From Gonapodya sp. JEL0774 (taxonomy: Eukaryota; Monoblepharomycota; Monoblepharidomycetes; Monoblepharidales; Gonapodyaceae), in NCBI GenBank assembly GCA_027604505.1, contig JADIIX010000151.1, positions 1 to 49,762 of the forward strand: a DNA stretch of 49,762 nt, read 5' to 3'. The stretch's first letter is position 1; each line of letters begins with the position of its first letter. The notes under the pieces were generated by a model. It was not told the DNA's origin and searched no databases. It worked only from the letters and a program-made list of their open reading frames with translations. The position numbers and the translations under genes were made by a program. Of this stretch, positions 11,878 to 22,473 are shown piece by piece.

Positions 11878-14067
11878 TCATGGGTAGTTACTTTCTAATG
11901 ATCTATAAAAACCATACCTCATCGTTAACTTTCGATCCATCAAGAAGTCACCCGCGGAGGGACTCACATCAAAACCTGCCGGAGGAAATACGATGGCGTA
12001 CATCACGGCGATGCATTCCATGATAGATGCCACGAAAAGCAATACAAATGTGGCCCCTAGGTGCATTATGACTTTGGGGAGCCCATATCCCGCATCCATA
12101 TCTTGTAGGAATATACCTGGACAAGACTCCCAAATAAGTATGACCTCATTTCAACGGTACGACGCACGACAAGCATACCAATCATGTACAGGTAAGCAAA
12201 CACCACGAACGAAAAGTCTTTCAAAGCGCCGAACCAACGTGGTGTTCCCAAAGGTACGAAAAACCCAAGGACAATGGACACCACAGTTCCATAAAGTGCC
12301 AGAGTTCCAAGCGTCCAGAAGGCATTCCAAAGCTTTGGGAGGAATCCATTGAGGCGGCGTATTCCAACATACCACCGACGACGCTGCTTGAGAAAGTCAA
12401 TAAATGTTCCAGGGCTCTGCTCCCGAACTACCGCCGGGATTGCACCACAACGGAAGCCAAGATCCCAGGCTTTATTAACAAATGCGTAGTCTTCTGTTAG
12501 ACCTGAGAGCGGTGTGCAATAGTGGTTGAATAAAATCTCGTTTTCTGTTGTAAGACCCTTTCCGTAAACTCACTCCCTATATCCCAAGTAGCCATGTTCT
12601 CAACCTTCCCATTTGTCAAGAGAAAGCTTCCATGTGCTCCGAATACTGGCAAATGGATGTAAGTATACTGTAAGTGAAACCTCGCGATGTCGTCGCCGAC
12701 TCGGATGGCATCGGCAACAGTAAAGAACCAATTGGACCAATACCCATGGTGGTTGTACAAAATTGGGCCTTGTCCAAAGTCATAGTTGGTGTACCAGATA
12801 ACTAGCGCATATTAGCAGTTGCACTCCATCAGACACTGTTCCTCCTAGTCGGCTCTGGGATGACTCACAATCAAGAACTTTTGTCAGGCTGTGTGCGTCA
12901 ATCACACTGTCAAAACCCATTAAGGGCAGAATCATCAATCCGTCGTGCAGTACACAAAAGTGTGATCGCGTCGGGATTTAACCTTTCTTCATCCAGATGA
13001 AGCACCCAGTCATACTCCGTCAGCTTGAGCACCTTACGGTACCACTCCAATGCACGGGCTTTGTACATTGCTCTCTGTGGAACAAACTGTTTGGGGCAAC
13101 TCCAGCACTCAACACTTGGGTAGTAGTATGGTTCGTCTGTGAGGACGTGCACTCGCACAGCCGGGTGGACACGTTCGAGGTGCCTCATGCTGTAGTAAGA
13201 ACGATGGACACTTTCTGCATTGGACCCCCGGGTGACGATGCAAACGTAAAGGTTATCCAGTCGCCGCCGGCGGAGTGTCCGCTCCTCCAGTGAATTGTAT
13301 TTAGGGGAGGAGCGGAAAGGGAGGACAAGCCCCAGGAAGCAAATGAAAGTGTAGGGGAGTGGCAAGAGCCAGGTAAGTTTCCAGTAGCAAGAGTAGTTCC
13401 ATATTTGGTCATCTAGATTGGGGAAGGGGGTTTGAGTTGTGGCGACAGGGAGCACAGGGGCCCAACACCCACCGACATAATATTGAGGAAGGTAGAATGT
13501 CATTGCATACGAGCATGTCATGATGACAACTGTGTGGACGAACCATAGGTTTTCGATCAGTTTGGTGCTGAACCGCGATCGAAACCTGTTGGACAATATT
13601 GGGAACTCGGTCGGACTCTCACGACCCACGCGCTGCTCCTTCCCGCAGGTTACATACTCTTTGACATCAGTACTGGGTTCGTATGGTGCGTCCGTGTATA
13701 TGTCCGAGTCGGTGGCATCAAACTCGCTCCCGGACTGTGAGCTGGTAGGCCAGAGCTCGGCTGAGCTTGTCATCGTTCCCGCATCAAACTCGGTCACGGA
13801 AGAATCCTGTTCATATCGTAAAGTAAAATGCCAGATTTCCAAAATTTTAGAATTATAGGATGCAGGAGTTACACTTGCATTGACGGATTGTCCATCACTT
13901 CTCCCCCAGCTGGCTGCTGTCCTGTGATCCTTATACACACTATCACTGTCCGTATTTGATCGTGTATATAGAGGAAACTGGGAGGACTCCACTGTGTTGC
14001 TGCTCGAGCTGTGATGTCTTCGAAAAGATAGCTCCACCCCTTGGCTTTCAATTGCTGTGGCTGTCAT
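11878..14067 (-). CDS. Egghead-like GT2 membrane glycosyltransferase
   Basis: This is an integral-membrane family 2 glycosyltransferase resembling the egghead beta-mannosyltransferase group, which acts on lipid-linked sugars in the secretory pathway. A Ser/Thr-rich cytoplasmic head of about 170 residues precedes two membrane spans (near LWFVHTVVIMTC and LPYTFICFLGLVLP). The catalytic part follows: LYVCIVTRGSN, VHVLTDEPYYYP, the DWVLHLDEE metal/sugar site, GYWSNWFFTVADAIRVGDD, the LTEDYAF acidic motif and QRRRWY (near 12,375), equivalent to Q/RxxRW. Three more spans end the protein. The start used is the ATG at 14,065-14,067. A 66-bp AT-rich GTAACT...AACAG segment near 13,820-13,885 is open in frame and could be a retained or optional intron. 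Donor and sugar acceptor cannot be told from sequence. Confidence 0.85.
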
Positions 14068-14480
14068 AGTTGATGCGCTAAGAGATGTTGACAAAAACCG
14101 CTTCCATGGGAGTTTGCATTAAGCAACGACCGCCGTTGGTGGGGAAGCGGAGATAGAAACCGCAGGCAACAGAATCCCACCACCACAACCAGTGTGTCAC
14201 TTCGGACCATTATTGTCAATTTACACAGATCTGATTTGAACCCAGAGAACCACCTCATTATCCAGAAAAAGACTTTCAGTATGTACACCTTCACTTGCTG
14301 AAGAATTTCTTTCGCAAGGATTGCATTCAATCATTCGCGAGAGATGCTAATCATCAATTGCATCATTTGTTAACATTTATGTGCGCTTTCGCCTGCCGTC
14401 AAGCGCTCTATCCGAAGTTATAGCTCAAAATGGGGCAAACCAGTTTTGTCGACCACCATCCCACAAATTTCAAACAGCTC
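14068..14480. other. Intergenic, no gene seen
   Basis: This stretch lies between the start of the glycosyltransferase and the stop of TIM9. Open frames here are short and have no recognisable motif. It probably holds the glycosyltransferase promoter and the TIM9 3' UTR. Confidence 0.5.
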
Positions 14481-15387
14481 CTATCGTCCAGGCCCGCCTT
14501 GTTGCACTGATATTCAAGAATTTTGAATCCGCTTGTGCCAAAAATCGAATAGACGAAAAGAACAACACCGGCGAAAACTCACTTTGGGCATTTTGTTCTG
14601 CAAACCGCTGTCCCACCCGTTCCGAATGTTTCAAAAACTTGTCAGTGCATCGGGAGATGCAGGTTTCCTTTGCCCCGATATGAACGGGAAGCTTGTGAGG
14701 ATGTCGCTCCCACTTCCAGTTCACCACAACATCAGATAAGCACGTACCTCTTTCACGGCAAGCTTCGAGCTCGTGAAATCATTAACGCAGTCGTTGAAAC
14801 ATCGGTCTACCAGCCCGGCATACATCCTCAAAAAGTCTTTCATCTGTTCGGTTGTGGATTGGATGGGCGCGAACCATTTCAGAGTTTGAGCAGGGTTACG
14901 GAGAAAAAGAATTGTTGATTCATATAGAAAGTAGGTTCGTTGGAGTTTGTAAGTGCGATTACGTTTTCCCAAAGGTGTAAGCAGGTGAAGACTTACCTGC
15001 TTCTGCTCAATGAGTTGCTCCATTTGAGCCCGTTCCACGGCATTGAGGCTGGAAAGATCCTAAGTCCGCCAACGACAGAGTTGTATGATATCAATATACA
15101 TTGAGCAAGCGTGATCCCGGGTCAGAGCCCGAAGGTGAAAAGATCCTGAACAACTCCCATCCCGCATGCCACAAGAGCTCCAGAGCGCGAATCTTGCCAG
15201 ATGCAAGCGATTTACAGCACTGACATCTTTCGAGATGCTCCTCCTGGAGACTCATGTCGACAGTTTCGTGGATCCAGCGGGTTCTGGTTGTCGACGTGTC
15301 CGACTAACAGCGACCACGACACTCTCAAATTGATGACAACATTCTGGACAGTCCGATTTATCTTCTTTGTCCAGAAATCCTCACCAT
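14481..15387 (-). CDS. TIM9: Mitochondrial import chaperone Tim9
   Basis: Tim9 forms a hexamer with Tim10 in the intermembrane space and escorts carrier proteins to the inner membrane. The spliced product reads [16 protein letters not shown], then [32 protein letters not shown] and [11 protein letters not shown] followed by [17 protein letters not shown]. Both twin CX3C motifs (CFNDC and CISRC) are present, and length and spacing match the family. The last exon can splice to SGPGR-stop at 14,481, like the short Gly-rich tail of other Tim9 proteins. The coding exon at 15,059 lacks an ATG; the best candidate is an ATG directly followed by a GTGAGG donor at 15,385-15,387, giving an ATG-only first exon and an intron of about 325 bp. 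The neighbouring gene starts 165 bp away on the other strand, which fits a shared promoter. The 5' end remains uncertain. Confidence 0.93.
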
Positions 15388-15552
15388 GGCTGGTTTGAGT
15401 TGCAAACGAACGGGACAAGAAGGTTTATTGGAAATTGATATTGGGAGAGGGAAGTGAGAAACTTCGCCACTTCATGCCGGCTCCAACTACTTGTCACCAC
15501 GTCATCTTTCGCAAGCACACGGCTTTTTCTCAAGCCCCGGCACACACTTACC

Positions 15553-17900
15553 ATGGCGGATAGAATTGGCAATCTTTTGATAGGTCGCAAGAGCAACAAG
15601 AGTGTCTCAATCGAAATGCTGCCGTCCAAACCCAAAGAAGGTGATATAATCGCAAACGCATTCGGCGTCGAGTGAGGCATCATCACATACCGGGAGCGCT
15701 TTACGAACCATGGCTGTGACGTGTTGCTGAACATTCTGTTTTGTTATTGCCTGACCCTCAGCTCTGATGTGTTCCAGTACTCCTCCCCAAGGACTGCCAT
15801 TAATGGAACGGAATCTCCAGTCACAGAAGGACAGCCTGAGAGGGTGGCACAACAAGCGAGTGAGCCACCGCCCGAAGGAGTGGCGTCAGCTCACGATGAG
15901 CGTCTTGGTGAGGGAATACGGAGTCATTGTCTGTGTGCGAATGGTATCAGCTCATGTTCGTCGTTCGCACCAATTACCGAATCTCCCAACCCCGCCATCC
16001 ACCTCCTCGCTTTCTTACATTAAGAGAGGAGGGAGGTCTCCAGCACTCGTGTCAGACCTGAGCACGCAACTCCCATCCCCGAGCCGATGGCCGCACAAAT
16101 CGAGGACGACCGGGGCCTCCTTGATCCGGGAAAGATTGATTTAGCGTTGACTGTCGAAGGAGTTGATAGTAGGGGGACACTAGGAGTGCCAACCGATGTT
16201 GCTCTTGATCGCTCTGCAACGGAGATAACAAGCTCGTCTCGCCCCATGAAAGATGGAACCAGGCCCGGTGAGGTGCCTCAGACAGCCACTGTGATCGAAC
16301 GTCCGCCTTCGCGTTCCGCCTCTCAAGAATCTCTAGAGGTGGACGATGAAGCAATACCCGGAGTCGAAGCTGTTGAGTCAGAGACGGTACCATGGGGAGA
16401 CCCACCCCTGGAGGACATTTCCCCTGAAATGTTTCGCGTGGAACGGCCACGTGTGCTCGATGAGGCGTACGTACCTTTTGATCTAGATTCTCTGAGGAAA
16501 CGAAGGACCGTGACTACAAGGTGAGTGGCATGGAGATTCCATAACTGGAACCACGACCCTCAGCTCATTAGTTTTCACGTTTCCTTTTTCCCCACACTTA
16601 CGATCAATTACCCCAGAGAGATTTCCCGCCTTCGCCGCGATTTGGTGGACATCCACGGTGAGGTGAACGACATAATCTACCAAGCCAGACTCCAACGGAG
16701 GCGTCATGAAGAGCGACTGAGGTTTCTCCTCGCGTGAGTTGGGGAGGCGGGGAAAGGGATGTATTTCGCATACCAGGCCTTCAGTGATCACATATTATTC
16801 TCTTCTTTCTGTGGCCCCAATCATCCGTCAGCGACCACCGCCGCATTTTCCGTTCTCTCCGAGACCGTGGCGTCCTCGACGACGACGGCCGGTCTGTTTC
16901 GGACGACGATGATCACGAACGCGAGCCGTTCACCTATCGCTTCGGTGAAGTTGGCGGTGACGAGGCCAGTGCTGCCGGCGGATCGGATCGATTCGCGTAT
17001 AGGAACATGTCGGGCCGTGACGGGGGCTCCCCACACGCAACTGAGCGCATTCGAGGCCCCAACGTTGACCCCCCCCCTCCGTCGTCTCGGGTGCCGGTGA
17101 GCTCTTTCGGACCTGCGATGGCTCCCATCACCCCATCACGCCGGGACGTCGACACCACCATCACCGGGTGGGAGACGTCCGATGTTTCAGCTGCCCCTAC
17201 AGGGCCCGTGTCGCCTGCAAGCGCCACGATGGCGGAGAAGGGTGGTCGGTCTCGTCGCACGACGGAGGAGACGGCGGTGGAGATGGAGGCGGAGGACGGT
17301 CAGGTGTGGGGGGGGGAGGAGGGGGGGGAGGAGGAAGAGCGCAAGTCGAGGGATGATTCAGGGCCGGAATTGGTCATTCACGGTACGTCAAGGCCTGGTG
17401 TTTTCTCTTCATTCATGTGTTTTGTTTTGTTTTGTTTGTTTCTCCTGTCTTGGTTCTTTGGTCTTCTCTTCTCTCGTTGCTTTCTTCCTCTGTTGTCTTG
17501 GTGTGAGGCGTGGGAAAATCGAAGCACGATTGCTCACCGAATTCGGCGTACAACCAACCACCCCTCCCGCACCCGTCCCCCGCCCGCGATCCCCCCACCC
17601 TTCTCACCAGGTCCCAACGGCACAACCACCCTCGGCCTCGGTCTTGGCACCGGCCGCATCGCCTCGGTCCTCCGTGAAAAGGCCTCCAAACGGGCCCCTC
17701 TGGCCCTGCCGCCGCCACCGTCTGCAGTGCCGCTCAAGTTCTGGAATGTTCCCGGGAACAGACGCATGGTGCTCGACGCGTACGGTGCGGACGTGTTCGT
17801 GAGGCCGAAGGGGAAGGAGAAGAAGAAGGGGAGGACAGAGGAGGAGAGGAGGGAGATGTTTTATGCGGCGTATGGGGCGGATAGCTCAGTGCGGGGGTGA
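15553..17900 (+). CDS. Disordered, coiled-coil protein, function unknown
   Basis: I do not recognise the family. Exons splice in phase from MADRIGNLLIGRKSNKS through NAFGV|DSDVFQYSSP (donor near 15,674, acceptor after CCTCAG at about 15,763) and DERL|ERREVSSTRV (acceptor about 16,021). A long acidic Ser/Pro/Glu-rich segment follows (16,090-16,520), then a short helical, Arg-rich element (EISRLRRDLVDIHGEVND, ARLQRRRHEERLRFLL), a Gly/Asp-rich region and a run of Glu/Gly near 17,300. After an intron (about 17,383-17,611) the last exon encodes GLGLGTGRIASVLREKA and the better-ordered KFWNVPGNRRMVLDAYGAD ... EEERREMFYAAYGAD with a repeated YGAD tetrapeptide. It is divergent from TIM9. The plus-strand chain is preferred over antisense frames because every junction keeps phase. 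Confidence 0.6.
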
Positions 17901-18349
17901 GGCTGGGGTGGGTTGGGAAGGGTTGGAGCGAGTGGGGGACGGGGAGTGAAGTGAGAGAAGTGGTGGAACTGAGCAGAGGGGTGCTTCTAACAATTTTCTC
18001 GTACCTTCTTGACTTTCTTCTTTTGGTTTCTTTCCTTTACCCTTCTCGATGATCTTTTCTCGTTTCATTTTCAATTCATTCATTCATTCATTCATTCATT
18101 CGCTAACATGCAATTCAATGGAAAATCACACATTCAATCCATCCTTTTAATTCAATTCAATTCATGCATGCAACTCTTCTCCAATTCAAAAACCACGAAA
18201 CAAACAATCATAAATATCAGTCGTACCACGAACCCGTCCACCTCGCCACCTCGGTAAACCCCACCAGGCCCCGCCGCGTCTGCCGTGCTGTCCCCACGCG
18301 TCCACCACGAGCTCCACAACCCGTCACCGAGAGCACACCAAGTTCCCCA
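17901..18349. repeat. Convergent intergenic region with (ATTC)n microsatellite
   Basis: A run of about seven ATTC units lies at 18,074-18,101, followed by AATTC-rich sequence. The region separates the stop of the coiled-coil gene from the stop of the DTD gene. No gene is visible. Confidence 0.8.
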
Positions 18350-19790
18350 CTACTCCCCGCGCGCGCGTCCCGCTTGCGCCCCGCCCTCCACCGCGGGGTG
18401 GTCCAAGGCCGGAATCGCGCCCAAAGCGCCGTCCACTGTGTCGGTCTTTTTGGAATCGAGAACGATGGTGACGGGACCGTCGTTGACGATGTTGACGCTC
18501 ATCTTGTTAAAGGGCGGGGGGGTCAAAGGTAGGCAAGAGGGGGTGAGGGTGAGAAAGCAGGGAGTGCGTGGGTGGCGCCACCGTTGCAGGTGCCGGCTCC
18601 GGTTGTGGCTGGTGCTGTGCTTCACCCTGCCATGACCCCTTGCCCTCCGCTCCGCTCCGCTCAACCCTGTCATGGCGCGAGCCTTTGACTGCTCCCCGCC
18701 TCACCCTCCCATCAGAACGACTCCACCTGACCCGCTCACCAACCCACCATGGCCCCAAACACCCCATCCTTGACCCTCTCGGCCCCGACCACCCCGTACC
18801 TCTCCCTCACTTTCCTCACGAAGGTGTCGTACATGTCCTGGGCGCCGTCAGAGGATTTTTTGGCGCGGGAGAAGTCGGGTTTGGTGCCCTTCGAGAGGCG
18901 GGCGTGGAGGGTGAATTGGCTGACTTGTGGGTTGGGGGAGGCGGTGGGTCGAAGAGAGGCGTGTGGCGGCAGGAGAGGGATGAAGGGAATGGGGGAGAAT
19001 GTAAGGGCGAGAGCGAGAAAGGTCGGAGAACAAGAGTCAAGGACCGCAAGGATGAAAAGAATGAACAGGACGAACGGATCGAACGTTGAGAGGGGAGGGA
19101 AGTGTGATGAGTTGGAGGCCACAGACGGATGTTACTGAGAGATGATTAAAGGACAACACACGCTGTACATGTATTCGCATCCAAGAGGACAGCCCAGCGA
19201 TATTCATATGCCTAGTCCCCAGTGCGAGACCCCATGCCAGAACTCTTGCCAGCTTGCAGAACCTGCTCCGTGATAAACCCACTAGACACAGACGACCAGC
19301 AAGCGTCCCACACTCACCGCAGAGCACTTCGCCGTCCATGTCTCTGAGGCTCTTTGCCCAGGGCTTGTTCGAGAGAGGGTCTGCCCAGAGCTTGATGTCG
19401 AGGAGCTTCCTGACGCTAGGTTGGGCAAAGGGGGACAAAATCAAAAGCCAAAAGGAAATGGAAAAGAAAAGACATTAAAACGATGTCGTGCGTCAGGCAA
19501 AGTACTGTGGACCATGGAATGAATTGGAATGGGACTGACAGGGGGTCGATGTCGTCTTTCTCTGTGTCATCGTGTGCGATTCCAACGAGAATGCAGAGTC
19601 CGTGAGATATGGAAGAGACGAGTTGTCCGGCGACTGAGGGGGGGGTACGGGGGAGGGGACAAAGGGGGCAAAGTATGTATGTCGGAGGAGGATCGGGAGA
19701 TGAAGAACGGGAACTGGGAGGAGAGAACAGATGGACTGTGCACGCACCAGAGACGGACGCGGATGAGACGCGTTGGATGACAAGACGCAT
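18350..19790 (-). CDS. DTD1: D-aminoacyl-tRNA deacylase (DTD)
   Basis: DTD removes D-amino acids (and glycine from tRNA-Ala) wrongly attached to tRNA, a translation proofreading step. The protein starts MRLVIQRVSSASVS at 19,790 and continues after introns with GQLVSSISHGLCILVGIAHDD, LLDIKLWADPLSNKPW, the catalytic VSQFTLHARLSKG motif, KPDFSRAKK, YDTFVRKVRERYG and VKDGVFGAM. A 240-bp intron (about 18,517-18,757) joins FGAM to MSVNIVNDGPVT, which holds the Gly-cisPro motif GPVT needed for chiral rejection. After LDSKKTD the protein has a non-conserved extension of about 25 residues ending GRARGE. All family hallmarks are present, so it is probably active. It is head-to-head with the ankyrin gene, about 300 bp apart. 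Confidence 0.95.
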
Positions 19791-20088
19791 TTGACGAGGG
19801 CTGTCGGTGTCGGTGTCGGCAGGGAGATTTCCCACCACTTTAATACGTTAGCAAGATGAACCTGGGGAACCTTGAGCAGATCGGCGATCTTTCTGTCAAG
19901 ACTGCATGAATTTGAATTAGAATCTTGCTTGAAAAGAATCGATTGAAGAAGAATCAACGAACCCCGATCCCGATCCCGTGTGGGGATGGCTGTAGCCACC
20001 AGTTTCTGCCGTCCTTTTGTAAGAGAATCAGGCTTTGCACGTATGTATGGCACATTAATTACAAACTATTTCCTCAACCAGATCAGTC

Positions 20089-21108
20089 ATGGACACCCCC
20101 ATAGACACCCCGCGTGACGCTCAACTCATCGAGGCTGTCGAGAACGGACAGACTGAGCTTGTGTGCCAGTTGCTCGCCGACGGCGCGGATGCGAAGGCGC
20201 GAAAGAAAGTGACTCTGAGCTGCATTATTGGGCCGGATCTGAAAACGGACACGGTGGAGGGAGAATCGGCGTTGACGTTGGCAATTCTGCATCACCATTT
20301 GGACATTGCGGAAGTGCTGATTAGGCACGGGGCGGATCCGAATGAACCATGTGTCGCATGGCCGGTTGCGAACTACTATTCATCGTGGGATTCGGACAAG
20401 TGGAAAAGGGAGCGTTGGTGGGCCACGTTTTCGTTCCCTTCTTTAGTGACGCTGGCCGTGACACGCGGGGGCACATGGACGCAGTGGGACGGCTTTAGGG
20501 AAGACCGGCCAAACATTTACAATGCACTCGCCATCAACCACAAGGGCGGAAACGTCCAACTCACCGATCCACAGACGAACGATGACGCCTTCGTTAATTT
20601 TACTCTTCGCCCGTCACTTCCCATCGTCCAACTTCTCCTCCGCCACGGTGCGGTCATCTCTGACACCGAACTCGCCGCTGCTCGCAAGTTGACCGACACC
20701 CGATGTCTCCGAGCTCTCGAGCAACATCAAGCACAACATCCTACTCCGATTCAAGTCCAACCTCCTCTGTCTGCTCCTGTCCCTCCCTCTTCCTGGCCCT
20801 CTTCTCAATCCACCCAGTCTGTTCGCCACCTCCTCGCCGACAAGGATCGGGAGATCCAGGCGTTGCACGCTGAAGTGTGGCAGCTCAAGGCTCGCATTGA
20901 AGAGCTGTCAGTGAGAACAGTGGTGGCAGAGAGCAAGGCAGGCGATCTGGAGAGGCGGCTTTCGGAGTTTGCTGCTGAAAATGCAACACTCAGGGCAACC
21001 TGCCAAGGTCTGCACACTCAGCACACTCAGGACCACACCAGGATAGCTTTTTTGGAACAGGAGAATGCAGAACTTCGCTCCCAACTCACCCACACAAACT
21101 CCACCTGA
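20089..21108 (+). CDS. Ankyrin-repeat protein with C-terminal coiled coil
   Basis: This single open frame of 339 residues is unlike its intron-rich neighbours. The first 240 residues carry ankyrin-type repeats: DAQLIEAVENGQTELVCQLL with DGADAKARKK, then ESALTLAILHHHLDIAEVL with RHGADPN, a more divergent repeat around SFPSLVTLAVTRGG, and SLPIVQLLLRHGAVISD. A Pro/Ser/Gln-rich linker (about 240-265) leads to a coiled coil (about 270-335: KDREIQALHAEVWQLKARI, SKAGDLERRLSEFAAENATL, IAFLEQENAELRSQL). Ankyrin domains bind other proteins and the coiled coil suggests a dimer, so this is a likely adaptor. No catalytic domain is visible and the partner is unknown. The ATG at 20,089 directly precedes the repeats. 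Confidence 0.8.
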   Translation: MDTPIDTPRDAQLIEAVENGQTELVCQLLADGADAKARKKVTLSCIIGPDLKTDTVEGESALTLAILHHHLDIAEVLIRHGADPNEPCVAWPVANYYSSWDSDKWKRERWWATFSFPSLVTLAVTRGGTWTQWDGFREDRPNIYNALAINHKGGNVQLTDPQTNDDAFVNFTLRPSLPIVQLLLRHGAVISDTELAAARKLTDTRCLRALEQHQAQHPTPIQVQPPLSAPVPPSSWPSSQSTQSVRHLLADKDREIQALHAEVWQLKARIEELSVRTVVAESKAGDLERRLSEFAAENATLRATCQGLHTQHTQDHTRIAFLEQENAELRSQLTHTNST

Positions 21109-22473
21109 CGAGCCCGAGTCACCCAAACCATCAAGCAACTCATGTAAGCCATGGTGGACTTTGAAGCCCGTGAGGTGAACGAACTACATGTCACGGTGGT
21201 GGAGGAATAATCGTGAATCTGGAGATTCGGGATGGGTGGGGATCATTGAGTGCGGAAGGGTTCGATCAATCCACTACATCTGGCCATCCGCTCTCTATCC
21301 ACGACTTCGCCACGCTGTTTTGCCTTATTTACTGCCACGCCGCCGCTCAACTCCACCTTCCGCCTCCCTCCCTCTCCACCCATTGTTTCACCCGCCCCAC
21401 CAAGCCCGCCACAGTCACTCATTTCGCCCTGCAACCGCTGCCCATCATGTACCGCACTGACGTGGCAGGGCCACCCAAGTGGGCAACGTACTACCCCACA
21501 TTCCACAAGCCCCACTCCACCATGGTCGGGCACATGGCCTCTGAGGGGTGTGCAGGCAGGGAACGTGGACGCAGGATGGATTTTTTGGTGGCAGTATTAG
21601 TGTGGTGGACGCAGCGGGTCGGGTTTGGGGTGGTGGTGTCGGCGGTATGGGGATTGGGTGGCAGAACCAGGTGAGCGAGTCGGATGCTGGAGGAGCGCGA
21701 GGAGTAGGTTCTGGAGCGATGCCGGGAGCACAAGACGGACTCTGAGCGCAAGCACGCTAGGACTATGAAATGAGATGGTATGTTTGCATGGCAGGTTGGA
21801 GGGAGTGGAGAGTCCTGTTGTATGACGAGAGCTACGTATAGAGTGTAGGCATATATTTGTATGACAGTTACATGGTCGGCACACCGCCTGGGAGGGGTGT
21901 CTGTAAGGTCTCGCGGTGATGGTGGGAGCAATGCAGGAAGTGTGCTGGAGGGCAAGCACTGCCAAAACCAAATTACTGGGCCAAGTAGCATCATCCCCCA
22001 GCCACTGGAGCAAGAACTGTTGACGTACCAAAGTGAGCTCACATGTTGTCTACCAAATTCCCCTGTTTCTGACAGTCACATATGCTTGAGGTTGGTCATC
22101 CCAAACCATCTGCGACAGACTCCATACTACGGTTTGGAATAGGCTACATTGATTGCATGACACGTCGCCAAGCAAGGTTTTTGTATCAGTTATAAATGTA
22201 ACAGAGTATTATGCCATTGTAGAGGGGCCGAAGAGAGACGTCGAGAAGGGAATGTCCAGGAGCGAAAAAATCCACCAGGCGCATGTGAGCACGCCGAAAC
22301 ATTCCTAAACTTATGCGATAAGTTGTTTGTAATATTTGGGAGTAATGAGCAATGAGATTTGTTCTGGTGGCTGGTGATTTTGTGTTCTCTTCACACGACC
22401 TTCTCTCAAAAGTTCAACCGCCCAAGCCAAGACACTTTTATTCACCCGCGCACCAATCTACCATTTCGAGCTC
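21109..22473. other. Intergenic region, no supported gene
   Basis: About 1.36 kb separate the ankyrin gene from the next candidate start. Several open frames of 60-180 codons exist on both strands, but all are low-complexity (Pro/His/Ser/Thr-rich or Gly/Trp-rich) and overlap one another. A short minus-strand peptide near 21,975-22,030 (QFLLQWLGDDATW) looks faintly like a chromodomain fragment, too little to call. It may hold promoter, UTR or decayed mobile-element sequence. Confidence 0.4.

Noticed and set aside
15381-15855. Minus-strand exon-like frames upstream of TIM9
   Set aside because: They first looked like a separate gene, but junctions did not keep phase. Plus-strand exons through the same bases join cleanly from 15,553 onward.
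17878-17892. GGATAGCTCAGT, resembling a tRNA D-arm start
   Set aside because: It lies in the coding tail of the plus-strand gene. No acceptor stem, anticodon arm or T-loop follows.
21975-22030. Chromodomain-like peptide QFLLQWLGDDATW on the minus strand
   Set aside because: Too short, with a stop just upstream and no reverse transcriptase or integrase nearby.
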